Shown here piece after piece: positions 1 to 10,154 of a stretch of 64,000 bases of DNA. The DNA comes from Stenotrophomonas maltophilia (GTDB lineage Bacteria > Pseudomonadota > Gammaproteobacteria > Xanthomonadales > Xanthomonadaceae). The stretch lies in NCBI RefSeq assembly GCF_025642255.1, contig NZ_CP106759.1, positions 337,501 through 401,500 of the forward strand. Reading direction: 5' to 3'. The notes below the pieces were generated by a model. The model saw nothing but the letters and a program-made list of their open reading frames with translations, did no database searches and was not told where the DNA came from. The translations under genes were made by a program, and so were the position numbers. How positions within the stretch are numbered: the stretch's first letter is position 1; every line of letters begins with the position of its first letter.

Positions 1-909
<909 letters not shown>

Positions 910-1035
910 ATATAACCTCAAGTTGCCTTGGCTTTACGACAGCGTCGTAAGAGCATCCAAGTGCACGCTACGTCACAAGAACTATGCGAGGCTGGCGCCT
1001 TGTCCCATCGGGACGAGTGCGACTCTCCAAAAGCC

Positions 1036-1153
1036 TCCCTGGTGAAATTAGCGCTGTGGAACCACCCGATCCCATCCCGAACTCGGAAGTGAAACGCAGC
1101 TGCGCCGATGGTAGTGTGGCTCAAGCCATGCGAGAGTAGGTCATCGCCAGGGT
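1036..1153 (+). rRNA. rrf: 5S ribosomal RNA, copy 1
   Basis: About 118 bases with complementary ends (CCCTGGTG at the 5' end, CGCCAGGG at the 3' end) and the universal core CCCGATCCCATCCCGAACTCGG. It lies about 125 bases after the 23S 3' end and is followed at once by a terminator. It differs from copy 2 only at position 1101 (T here, C at 1348 in copy 2). Confidence 0.95.
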
Positions 1154-1161
1154 TTATACCC

Positions 1162-1195
1162 AAAAACCCCGCTGCTCACGCAGCGGGGTTTTTCC
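1162..1195 (+). terminator. rho-independent terminator after 5S copy 1
   Basis: AACCCCGCTGC / GCAGCGGGGTT stem with loop TCAC, followed by a T-run. It would end the rRNA operon transcript after the first 5S gene. Confidence 0.85.
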
Positions 1196-1282
1196 TTTTA
1201 ATGAAGGCACTGCATTTTCCGGGTGGCTTCCGCCCAAGGGCAAGATCGCGAAGCTGGCGCCGCAGGCGCTGCTGCAACCGTC

Positions 1283-1400
1283 TCCCTGGTGAAATTAGCG
1301 CTGTGGAACCACCCGATCCCATCCCGAACTCGGAAGTGAAACGCAGCCGCGCCGATGGTAGTGTGGCTCAAGCCATGCGAGAGTAGGTCATCGCCAGGGT
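1283..1400 (+). rRNA. rrf: 5S ribosomal RNA, copy 2 (tandem duplicate)
   Basis: This is a second complete 5S gene 130 bases after the first. It is identical except for one base (C at 1348 against T at 1101), which lies in a loop or stem-edge region. The following terminator is also duplicated, so the repeated unit is 5S plus terminator. Copy 1 is followed by its own terminator, so this copy depends on read-through or on its own promoter. The spacer at 1198-1282 holds no tRNA. Confidence 0.93.
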
Positions 1401-1408
1401 TTACACCC

Positions 1409-1440
1409 AAAACCCCGCTGCTCGCGCAGCGGGGTTTTTC
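1409..1440 (+). terminator. rho-independent terminator after 5S copy 2
   Basis: Almost the same hairpin as at 1162-1195 (stem ACCCCGCTGC / GCAGCGGGGT, loop TCGC) followed by TTTTTC. It closes the rRNA operon. Confidence 0.85.
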
Positions 1441-1474
1441 TTTATGCACGGAAAGCGGCCACCGAGCTGCGATC

Positions 1475-1508
1475 GCACAAAAAAAGCGGCGCCCCGTAGG
1501 GCGCCGCT
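1475..1508 (-). terminator. terminator of the M28 peptidase gene
   Basis: Read on the minus strand: GCGGCGCCC, loop TACG, GGGCGCCGC, then a T-run of eight. It lies about 40 bases after the stop codon of the peptidase gene. It is separate from the rRNA terminators, which point the other way. Confidence 0.85.
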
Positions 1509-1545
1509 CTGACCTCGATAGCGTTCAGTCGAGCATGGCGCGACG

Positions 1546-3264
<1,719 letters not shown>

Positions 3265-3337
3265 CGGTTCCTGGGAAACAAGGGAGGGCCGCACGGTGGT
3301 GCGGCCGGGAACGGGGAGTATCCCCGAATCGGTGGGC

Positions 3338-4000
3338 TCAGTCCGCCGGCGCGGTTTCGCTGTCGAACGGAATGGGATCGGCGCCGCTGACCGGGCCGAT
3401 GCGCGCAGTGCGGTGCACGTACAGCACCACGTCCCGCTCGAAGTGCAGGGCGCCACTGACCACGGCGTTCGGGCCGATGATGACCCGCGGCTTGCGGACG
3501 GCCGTCAGCGAGACGCTGAAGCTGGGCTTGCGCACGCGCACGCCGCCGTCGACCTGGGAGCCGATGCCCACGGTGATATCGCCATTGACGGTTTCCACGT
3601 CCTTGCTGACGCGGCTCTCGACCAGGCCGATGCCACCGTTGACGGTCTCCACGCCGCCTTCGATCTGGCTGCCGCGATCACTGAAGATGCTGCCATTGAC
3701 CGTGCTGACGTTGCCGCGCGCGATCACCTCACGGCCCAGGCGCACCCCGCCGTTGACCGTTTCGATGCTGCCGGTACGGGCGCGGTCGGCGACCTTCACC
3801 CCACCGTTGACGGTATCGATGCTGCCGGTTTCGCCGCCTTCGCCGACGCGGATGCCGCCGTTGACGGTATCCAGCTTGCCGTAGCGCTGCCCGGCTTCGG
3901 CGGTGATGCTGCCGTTGACCTTGCTGATGTTGTCCTGTGCCCAGGCGGGACTGCTGGCCAGCAGCACGCCCAACAGCAGCGGAATGGATCGAATGTTCAT
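3338..4000 (-). CDS. secreted VNG-repeat protein, function unknown
   Basis: A 220-residue protein with a clear signal peptide ending SSPAWAQ. The mature part (about residues 25-150) is built from about eight copies of an 18-20 residue unit centred on (D/E)TVNG(G/S/D)I, spaced by short polar segments. Glycine and short beta-type stretches predominate, which fits a right-handed beta-solenoid like bactofilins or DUF4097-type proteins. A degenerate C-terminal region (IIGPNAVVSGAL, ARIGPVSGA) looks like hexapeptide-type solenoid turns. No catalytic motif is visible. It lies divergent to envC and downstream of no obvious operon. A cell-envelope scaffold is a guess. Confidence 0.8.
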   Translation of the reverse strand: MNIRSIPLLLGVLLASSPAWAQDNISKVNGSITAEAGQRYGKLDTVNGGIRVGEGGETGSIDTVNGGVKVADRARTGSIETVNGGVRLGREVIARGNVSTVNGSIFSDRGSQIEGGVETVNGGIGLVESRVSKDVETVNGDITVGIGSQVDGGVRVRKPSFSVSLTAVRKPRVIIGPNAVVSGALHFERDVVLYVHRTARIGPVSGADPIPFDSETAPAD

Positions 4001-4095
4001 GGGTCCCTCGGTGGATGTGCGGCTGGCAGGCCGCGTGCGTTGATGTCACCATTCCCCAATCGCCCCTGCAACTGCCTGAAGTCACTGGAAAGCCC

Positions 4096-5394
4096 TTGCG
4101 CAACAACGCCTTCCCCTCACGCCGACATCACATCGCCGCTGCCCGCGGCGGGCGCTGCCTGCTGCTGGGGCTGGCCTTGGCATTGGCGCTGCCGCTTCCG
4201 TCAGGTGCACAGAACACGCGCGAAACGGAGCGCAAGCTGCAGAAGCTGCGCAGCGAGCTGAAGGGCGTCGCGCAGGAGCGCCGCCAGCTTGAGGGCCAGC
4301 GTGGCCAGGCATCTCAGCAGCTGCGCGCGGCCGATGAGAAGGTGGCCCGCAGCGGCCGTGTGCTGGCCCAGACCGAGGCGGCGCTGCGCGAGCAGAACCA
4401 GGCACTGGCCGAGGCCGAGCGACGTCGCACGACCCTGCAGTCCAACCTGGCGCAGCAGCATCGCGAACTGGCCGGGTTGCTGCGCGCGGCCTATCAGCTG
4501 GGCAACCACGCCCCGCTCAAGCTGCTGCTGTCACAGGACACGGTGGCCGATGCCAACCGTGCACTGGCCTACCACCGGTACCTGCAGCGCGAGCGCGCGC
4601 AGCGCATCACCGCATTGACTGCCGATCTCAAGGAACTGGAGGCGCTGCAGGCACAGATTGCCGAACGCCAGCAGCAGCTGCAGGGGACCCAGCGCGAGCA
4701 GAAGCAGCAGGCGGCTGCGCTGGCGGCCGATCGTCGCGAACGTGCGCAGACCGTGGCCTCGCTGGACGAACGCTTCAAGGACCGGCGCGAGAAGGAACAG
4801 GCATTGGGGCAGGATGCCAAGGCACTGGAAACCCTGCTGGCCAATCTGCGCGCGGCCGCAGCGCGGGCCGAAGCCGAGCGTCGCGCGGCAGCGCGCCGGG
4901 CTGCCGCGGAGAAGGCCGCCGCCGAACGCGCTGCACGCCAGGCCGCCGCCGAAGGCCGACCGCCGCCGGCGACCAAGGTGCCGCCGGCCGTGGCATCGGC
5001 GCCGGCACCGAAGGTGGGGGGACTGGGGTGGCCGCTGTCGGGCAATCTGCTGGCACGCTATGGCGGCAAGCTGCCAGATGGCCGCACCAGCAGCGGCGTG
5101 CTGATCGGTGCCCCGGCCGGCAGCACGGTGACCGCGGTAGCCGATGGCACGGTCGTCTTCTCCGATTGGATGACCGGTTACGGCATGATCCTGATCGTCG
5201 ATCACGGCAACGGCTACATGAGCCTCTATGCGCATAACGACACGCTGCTGAAGGATGCAGGTGCGCGGGTCAGCCGTGGCGATGCGGTCGCCAAGGTCGG
5301 CAACTCCGGCGGCCAGGGCGTGACCGCACTGTATTTCGAGCTGCGTCGTGGCGGGCAGCCGGTCAATCCAGACAGCTGGCTGCAGCGCCGCTGA
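4096..5394 (+). CDS. envC: murein hydrolase activator EnvC
   Basis: A 432-residue periplasmic protein: signal peptide (GLALALALPLPSGAQ), then a long coiled coil (about residues 40-290, Gln/Glu/Arg/Ala rich), an Ala-rich linker, and a C-terminal LytM/M23 domain (about 320-430). The LytM domain is degenerate. The usual HxxxD metal site reads RTSSGVLI and the HxH motif reads YFELR, so it should not cleave murein itself. This is the hallmark of EnvC, which activates amidases at the division septum. The chosen start is TTG at 4096 (GGAAAG upstream); an in-frame open stretch reaches 3937 but overlaps the divergent gene. The gene is followed by the S41 protease in the same direction, as is common near envC. 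Confidence 0.92.
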   Translation: MRNNAFPSRRHHIAAARGGRCLLLGLALALALPLPSGAQNTRETERKLQKLRSELKGVAQERRQLEGQRGQASQQLRAADEKVARSGRVLAQTEAALREQNQALAEAERRRTTLQSNLAQQHRELAGLLRAAYQLGNHAPLKLLLSQDTVADANRALAYHRYLQRERAQRITALTADLKELEALQAQIAERQQQLQGTQREQKQQAAALAADRRERAQTVASLDERFKDRREKEQALGQDAKALETLLANLRAAAARAEAERRAAARRAAAEKAAAERAARQAAAEGRPPPATKVPPAVASAPAPKVGGLGWPLSGNLLARYGGKLPDGRTSSGVLIGAPAGSTVTAVADGTVVFSDWMTGYGMILIVDHGNGYMSLYAHNDTLLKDAGARVSRGDAVAKVGNSGGQGVTALYFELRRGGQPVNPDSWLQRR

Positions 5395-5502
5395 ACCCGG
5401 GGCCTGCACGGACTGCGTGGGTTCAACGGGAATTTAGCTGTGCTTCGCGCATAATCGGTGCCTGTGCCTTGGGCACGATGCCACCGTCGACAGGAGTGCT
5501 CC

Positions 5503-6951
5503 ATGCGCGCAGCCCGTACCGCCACCCTCTTGCTGGCCCTGTTGCCAGCGCTGTCCTGGGCGCAGCAGACCGCGCCGGCCCCGACCGCTGCGAACAGCGG
5601 GCAGGCGGCGAGCAGCGAGGAGGCGGTGACCTCGAAGGTGCCGCTGGAAGACATCCGCCGTTTCGTGGCGGTGTACAACGCGGTGCGCGCGGCCTATGTC
5701 GACCCGGTCGACGACAACAAGCTGATGCAGTCGGCGGTCAGTGGCCTGCTGCTCGACCTCGACCCTCACAGCACGTATTTCAACAAGGAAGATGCGCAGG
5801 CCTTCGACGAGCAGGCCTCCGGTGCCTACGAGGGCATCGGCGTCGAGCTGCAGCAGCAGCCGGACAACGCCAGCATGAAGGTGATCGCGCCGATCGATGA
5901 CACGCCGGCGGCCAAGGCCGGCATCCTCGCGGGCGATCTGATCATCGCCATCGATGGCAAGCCGATCAGTGCGATCGATGCCAGTGAGCCGCTGCGGGGC
6001 CCGGCCGGCAGCAAGGTGGTGCTGACCATCGTGCGCGACGGCCGGCCGAAGCCTTTCGATGTCAGCCTGACCCGGCAGACGATCCGCGTCACCAGCGTGC
6101 GTAGCCGCCTGCTGGAACCGGGCTATGGCTACATCCGCCTGAGTACCTTCCAGGCCGACACCGGTTCGGATTTCCAGAAGCATGTGCAGCAGCTGCAGAA
6201 GCAGTCCGGTGGAACGCTGAAGGGGCTGGTGCTGGACCTGCGCAGCAATCCGGGTGGCCTGCTGACCGCCGCTGTGCAGGTGGCCGACGATCTGCTGGAC
6301 AAGGGCAACATCGTCAGTACGCGGGGCCGCATCAGCATCAGCGATGCGCGTTTCGACGCCACGCCGGGCGACCTGTTGAAGGGCGCACCGGTGGTGGTGC
6401 TGGCCGATGCGGGTTCGGCCAGCGCCTCGGAAGTGCTGGCCGGTGCATTGCGCGACAATGGCCGCGCACGCGTGGTTGGCAGCCGCACGTTCGGAAAGGG
6501 CTCGGTGCAGACCGTGCTGCCGCTGGACAACGGCGATTCGGTGAAGCTGACCACGGCGCGCTATTACACGCCCAGCGGCAAGTCGATCCAGGCCACCGGC
6601 ATCGTGCCGGATGTGGAGCTCAAGCCTGCGCCGCGCCCTGAGGATGACGCGCTGCCGGCCAGCCTGAGCGACTACAGCGAAGCCACCCTGCCGGGTCATC
6701 TGCGCGGCGACGATGAAGGAACCGAAGGTTATCGGGCAGGCGCGGTGTTGCCGGGCGATGGCCCGATCAACGATGCGCTCGCCGAACTGAAGCATCCCGG
6801 TTCGGTGGCCGCGCGACTGAAGGCCGAAGCCGCGAAGGCGGAAGCGGAAAAGGCCGCCGACGCGGCGACCGCCAAGCCGGAAGCAAAGCCGGAAGCAAAG
6901 CCGGAAGCAAAGCCGGAAGCAAAGCCGAGCCCGGCCCCGGCAAAGCCCTGA
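5503..6951 (+). CDS. ctpA: S41 family C-terminal processing protease
   Basis: A 482-residue periplasmic serine protease. Signal peptide (residues 1-21, ending LSWAQ), PDZ domain about 95-175 (YEGIGVEL, AGILAGDLIIAIDG), and an S41 catalytic core about 190-370 with the Ser motif GSASASE near 305-312 and the Lys motif FGKGSVQT near 331. The Ser/Lys dyad is intact. CtpA/Prc enzymes trim C-termini of envelope proteins and often act on cell-wall hydrolases, which fits the neighbouring envC. The C-terminus is a low-complexity tail of repeated KPEA units. The start is ATG 5503 with CAGGAG seven bases upstream. Confidence 0.94.
   Translation: MRAARTATLLLALLPALSWAQQTAPAPTAANSGQAASSEEAVTSKVPLEDIRRFVAVYNAVRAAYVDPVDDNKLMQSAVSGLLLDLDPHSTYFNKEDAQAFDEQASGAYEGIGVELQQQPDNASMKVIAPIDDTPAAKAGILAGDLIIAIDGKPISAIDASEPLRGPAGSKVVLTIVRDGRPKPFDVSLTRQTIRVTSVRSRLLEPGYGYIRLSTFQADTGSDFQKHVQQLQKQSGGTLKGLVLDLRSNPGGLLTAAVQVADDLLDKGNIVSTRGRISISDARFDATPGDLLKGAPVVVLADAGSASASEVLAGALRDNGRARVVGSRTFGKGSVQTVLPLDNGDSVKLTTARYYTPSGKSIQATGIVPDVELKPAPRPEDDALPASLSDYSEATLPGHLRGDDEGTEGYRAGAVLPGDGPINDALAELKHPGSVAARLKAEAAKAEAEKAADAATAKPEAKPEAKPEAKPEAKPSPAPAKP
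6874..6921 (+). repeat. in-frame 12-bp tandem repeat at the 3' end of the S41 protease gene
   Basis: Four exact copies of AAGCCGGAAGCA followed by a partial fifth. Each copy encodes Lys-Pro-Glu-Ala, so copy-number change would lengthen or shorten the protein tail without shifting the frame. Confidence 0.9.
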
Positions 6952-6955
6952 GGCA

Positions 6956-6977
6956 GCGCCGGGCCACGCCCGGCGGC
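6956..6977. repeat. degenerate SMAG-like palindrome
   Basis: GCGCCGGGCCACGCCCGGCGG matches the core hairpin of the GTAG repeats elsewhere in the window but lacks the GTAG head. It lies between the convergent S41 protease and rhomboid genes. Confidence 0.45.
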
Positions 6978-6990
6978 GCCGGCCGGTTGC

Positions 6991-7683
6991 CTAGAACCCG
7001 TGCCGCTTGCGCAGGCGGCGCGCGATCGCTGCGCGCACGTACACGCCATACACCACGCCGAACACGAAGCCGCCGATGTGGGCCCACCAGGCCACCATGC
7101 CGAAGGTCGGGCCGATATAGGCGAACACCACCTGCAGTGCTGCCCATACGCCGATCAGCAGATAGGCCGGGGCGCGTACGAACTCCAGGAACAGGCCGAG
7201 GGGAATCACCACGCCCAGTCGCGCGCCCGGGAACAGGGCCAGGTAGGCGCCGATCAGGGCCGACACCGCGCCGCTGGCACCGATGATGATCTGGTCCGGG
7301 CTGCCCATGGTGTAGATCGCCACCAAGTTGGAGACCGCGCCGCCGACCAGGAACAGCAGCAACAGGCGCCATGGCCCCAGTACCCGCTCTGCCGGCAGGC
7401 CGAAGATCAGCAGGAAGACCAGATTGCCCAGCAGGTGCGACCAGTCCGCATGCAGGAACAGGGCTGTGAACAGGCGCAGCACGCTGCCGTCCTGCAGGGT
7501 GGCCCACCAGTCCAGCGGATGGGTCAGCCCGGTGGAGAGCGCGCCCCAGTCGAGCCACAGGCTGCCCCTGGCATCATCCGGCCGTGAGATCGACCACAGG
7601 AAAGCCAGCCACAGTGCCGCAAACAGCACGGGTGTGGCCCAGCGCAGGGCGGCCTTCTTGCGCGACGGAAGGGAAACGAACAT
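6991..7683 (-). CDS. rhomboid family intramembrane serine protease
   Basis: A 230-residue membrane protein with about six hydrophobic segments. The catalytic Ser is in GASGAVSALIG (Ser137) and the catalytic His in HIGGFVFG (His202). The rhomboid loop signatures GNLVFLLIFG and LHADWSHLLGN (oxyanion His/Asn) are also present. It cleaves transmembrane segments within the inner membrane; the substrate is unknown. The basic C-terminus (RRLRKRHGF) would be cytoplasmic. It is a single gene, convergent with the S41 protease and divergent from fadL. Confidence 0.92.
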   Translation of the reverse strand: MFVSLPSRKKAALRWATPVLFAALWLAFLWSISRPDDARGSLWLDWGALSTGLTHPLDWWATLQDGSVLRLFTALFLHADWSHLLGNLVFLLIFGLPAERVLGPWRLLLLFLVGGAVSNLVAIYTMGSPDQIIIGASGAVSALIGAYLALFPGARLGVVIPLGLFLEFVRAPAYLLIGVWAALQVVFAYIGPTFGMVAWWAHIGGFVFGVVYGVYVRAAIARRLRKRHGF

Positions 7684-7765
7684 GGCGACAAGCCTAGCGC
7701 GCCGGGCTCCATGGCGGGGGCGCTCCTGTTCAGGTTTTGCGACGAAAAAAGCGCCGCCGCTGTTA

Positions 7766-7812
7766 TTGTTTCATTAACGGCTCTGGGTAATACTCGCATA
7801 CGGCGTCGTATG
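7766..7812 (+). promoter_or_regulatory. candidate fadL promoter with palindromic operator
   Basis: TTGTTT (7766-7771), a 16-base gap and TAATAC (7788-7793) make a plausible sigma70 promoter. The expected start point falls in a perfect inverted repeat CATACG-GCGT-CGTATG (7797-7812). An operator of this size over the start site is typical of TetR-family repressors. The regulator is not in the window; this is inference. Confidence 0.45.
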
Positions 7813-7909
7813 TCGGGAGGGGAATCCGGCGCGCTCCGATGGGCCCCAGGGCCTGCCGGGCGCAGGCGCACTCAGAGCAACATCACCGCTTACCGGAGAG
7901 AGAACTACG

Positions 7910-9331
7910 ATGCAAACCGCTTCCACCATTGCCCGTCTGACCCTGCTGGCCGTCGGCGTTGCCGGTGCGCTGGCCGCCGCCGACGCCAACGCTGCTGCCT
8001 TCCAGCTGAAGGAAAACAGCGCCAAGGGCCTGGGCCGCGCCTTCGCCGGCTCCACCTCGACCGAAGGTGACGCCTCGGTCATCGCCACCAACCCGGCCTC
8101 CATGCGCCTGCTCGACGGTACCCTGCTGCAGGGCGACGTCAGCGCCATCAGCTTCGGTGCCAAGTTCCGCGGCCGTGGCGAATACGGCAACGGCGCGCCG
8201 ATCTCGGGTGGCAACGGCGGCGACGCCGGCATGATCGCCCCGGTCCCGGCGGCCTACTTCCACCTGCCGTTCGGCGAGAACGAGAACATGCACTTCGGTG
8301 CCTCGCTGACCGTTCCGTTCGGCTTCAAGACCGAATACGACCGTGACTGGGTCGGCCGCTACAACGGCGTCAAGACCGAACTGCAGGCGATCGACCTGGG
8401 CGTCGCGTTCTCGTACGACGTCAACCCGTACCTGTCGTTTGGTGCTTCGGTGTTCGCCGAGCGCCTGAACGTTGACCTGACCAGCGCCGTCGACACCGGC
8501 ACCGCGATCAACGCCACGGCCCAGCGCCAGGCTGCCGCCCGCGTGCTGCAGGCCGGCGGTACTCCGGCCCAGGCCGCTGCCGCTTCGCAGGCTGCTGCCC
8601 GCCAGGCGGCCCAGCTGGGCTTCGCTCCGGGCACCGCTGATGGCTACCTGCGCATCAAGGGTGACGAAGTGTCGGTCGGCTATACCCTGGGCATGACCGT
8701 CAGCCCGGTGGAAGGCACCAACATCGCCTTCAGCTACCGCTCGGAGGTCGAACACAAGATCACCGACGGCACCGCCGACTTCACCATTCCGCAGAATGCC
8801 GCGGCCTTCCTGGCCAATACCGGTACCTTCATCGACAGCAACGGCCGCGCCACCATCACCCTGCCGGCCAGCGCGACCGTCGGCATCACCCATCGGGTGA
8901 ACGACCAGTGGCAGGTCATGGCTGAAGTCACCCGTACTGCCTGGAGCAAGTTTGACCAGGTCACCGTCGACTATGACTCCAACCAGCCGGACAGCGTGCT
9001 GCCGTTCCACTACCGCGATACCACCTTCGCGGCAATCGGTACCGATTACAAGGTCAACGACAAGCTGACCCTGCGCGGCGGCCTGGCCTACGATCAGACC
9101 CCGACCACCTACGAGCACCGTGACGTCCGCGTGCCGGACACCACCCGCAAGTGGCTGTCGCTGGGTATGACCTACGCAGCGTCGGACAAGCTGGAGTACA
9201 GCGTGGGCTACACCCACCTGTTCACCAAGGATCCGGACATCTACTCGACCTCGGCGACGGCCAACACCGTCATCGGCAAGTACAAGGTCAGTGGCGACGT
9301 GCTGGCCGCATCGCTGCAGTACAAGTTCTGA
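7910..9331 (+). CDS. fadL: FadL/OmpP1/TodX family outer membrane transporter
   Basis: A 473-residue outer-membrane beta-barrel protein for uptake of long-chain fatty acids or other hydrophobic compounds. The signal peptide ends near DANAAA. The mature N-terminus AFQLKENSAKGLGRAFAG and the NPA motif (ATNPASM) form the FadL hatch signature. The protein ends in an aromatic residue (LQYKF), as required for barrel assembly. An Ala/Gln-rich segment (about residues 205-245) is probably an extracellular loop. The start is ATG 7910 after GGAGAGAG. The gene is monocistronic, with its own terminator. Confidence 0.93.
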   Translation: MQTASTIARLTLLAVGVAGALAAADANAAAFQLKENSAKGLGRAFAGSTSTEGDASVIATNPASMRLLDGTLLQGDVSAISFGAKFRGRGEYGNGAPISGGNGGDAGMIAPVPAAYFHLPFGENENMHFGASLTVPFGFKTEYDRDWVGRYNGVKTELQAIDLGVAFSYDVNPYLSFGASVFAERLNVDLTSAVDTGTAINATAQRQAAARVLQAGGTPAQAAAASQAAARQAAQLGFAPGTADGYLRIKGDEVSVGYTLGMTVSPVEGTNIAFSYRSEVEHKITDGTADFTIPQNAAAFLANTGTFIDSNGRATITLPASATVGITHRVNDQWQVMAEVTRTAWSKFDQVTVDYDSNQPDSVLPFHYRDTTFAAIGTDYKVNDKLTLRGGLAYDQTPTTYEHRDVRVPDTTRKWLSLGMTYAASDKLEYSVGYTHLFTKDPDIYSTSATANTVIGKYKVSGDVLAASLQYKF

Positions 9332-9361
9332 TCCAGGCTTCGGCCTCATCCAGTACACGAA

Positions 9362-9388
9362 GGGCCCCGCGCAAGCGGGGCCTTTTGT
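9362..9388 (+). terminator. terminator of fadL
   Basis: GGCCCCGC GCAA GCGGGGCC hairpin followed by TTTTGTTT, 30 bases after the fadL stop. Confidence 0.85.
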
Positions 9389-9400
9389 TTGTGCAGCGCG

Positions 9401-9424
9401 CATCCACGCGGGCTGTGGATCTAC
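9401..9424 (-). repeat. SMAG repeat (GTAG palindrome, ATCCAC subtype)
   Basis: On the minus strand it reads GTAG, then ATCCAC ... GTGGAT. This is the subtype of S. maltophilia GTAG element with an ATCCAC stem. It lies just before the pnuC start. Confidence 0.7.
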
Positions 9425-9436
9425 GACAATGGCCGC

Positions 9437-10036
9437 ATGAACCTGTCCGATCCGAACTTCCAGCTGGAGCTGGCCGCCAACGTAGCGGTCGCAGGCTCGA
9501 TCCTGCTGGCGGGACGCAACAACGTCCACACCTGGTGGCTGGGCATTGTCGGCTGCGCGTTGTTCGCCGTTGTCTTCGAGCGCTCACACCTGTTCGCCGA
9601 CATGGTGCTGCAGTTCTTCTTCATCGCCATCAGCGTGCTGGGATGGTGGCAATGGCTGCGTGGCAACCACGGCGCACCGCTGCCGATCACCTCGCTGCGC
9701 CCGCGCACGGGAATGTGGCTGCTGCCGACGGCGGCCCTGGCCACGTTCGGCTACGGCTGGATGCTGACCCGCCTGACCCACGCCTATGCGCCCTACGTCG
9801 ATTCGGCGGTACTGGTGCTGAGCGTGATCGCGCAGATCCTGATGATGCGCCGCAAGCTGGAATCGTGGTGGGTGTGGCTGCTTGTCAACACGATCGCCGT
9901 GCCCCTGTACTACAGCCGTGGCCTGCACCTGACGTCGATCCTGTACGTCGGTTTCTGGATCAATGCACTGGTGGCGTTGCGCCACTGGCGCAATCTGATG
10001 CGTGCCGAGGCCACGGCGGCACCTGGCTCCCTGTAG
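9437..10036 (+). CDS. pnuC: nicotinamide riboside transporter PnuC
   Basis: A 199-residue inner-membrane protein with about seven hydrophobic helices. It carries the PnuC signatures LQFFFIAISVLGWWQWLRG and WWVWLLVNTIAVPLYYSRGLHLTSILYVGFW. It imports nicotinamide riboside for NAD synthesis by facilitated diffusion, with phosphorylation trapping the substrate. The start is ATG 9437; sequence upstream of it is a GTAG repeat rather than protein. Its TAG stop codon lies inside the GTAG head of the following SMAG pair. Confidence 0.92.
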   Translation: MNLSDPNFQLELAANVAVAGSILLAGRNNVHTWWLGIVGCALFAVVFERSHLFADMVLQFFFIAISVLGWWQWLRGNHGAPLPITSLRPRTGMWLLPTAALATFGYGWMLTRLTHAYAPYVDSAVLVLSVIAQILMMRRKLESWWVWLLVNTIAVPLYYSRGLHLTSILYVGFWINALVALRHWRNLMRAEATAAPGSL

Positions 10037-10090
10037 CGCCGAGCCCACGCTCGGCTGCGCCGGAAAAGCCAAGCGCGGGCTCGGTTCTAC
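10033..10090. repeat. inverted SMAG pair overlapping the pnuC stop codon
   Basis: GTAGCGCCGAGCCCACGC starts at 10033 and the opposite-facing copy ends with GGTTCTAC at 10090, forming one long hairpin. The first GTAG supplies the stop codon of pnuC (10034-10036). Confidence 0.8.
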
Positions 10091-10104
10091 AGCAAGCGAG
10101 GCAC

Positions 10105-10132
10105 GAAAAACCCCGCTTCCGCGGGGTTTTTC
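10105..10132. terminator. bidirectional terminator between pnuC and putA
   Basis: GAAAAACCCCGC TTCC GCGGGGTTTTTC has a T-run on both strands. It can end pnuC (plus) and putA (minus), which converge here. Confidence 0.85.
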
Positions 10133-10154
10133 GTTGACCACATCAACCCGGTGA

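Noticed and set aside
1198..1282. Possible tRNA between the two 5S genes
   Set aside because: No cloverleaf, T-loop (GTTCGAATC-like) or CCA end is present in the spacer.
3285..3310. Hairpin GGCCGCAC/GTGCGGCC as terminator of the VNG-repeat gene
   Set aside because: The stem is perfect but the following minus-strand sequence (CCTCCCTTGTTT) is only weakly T-rich; not strong enough to list as a terminator.
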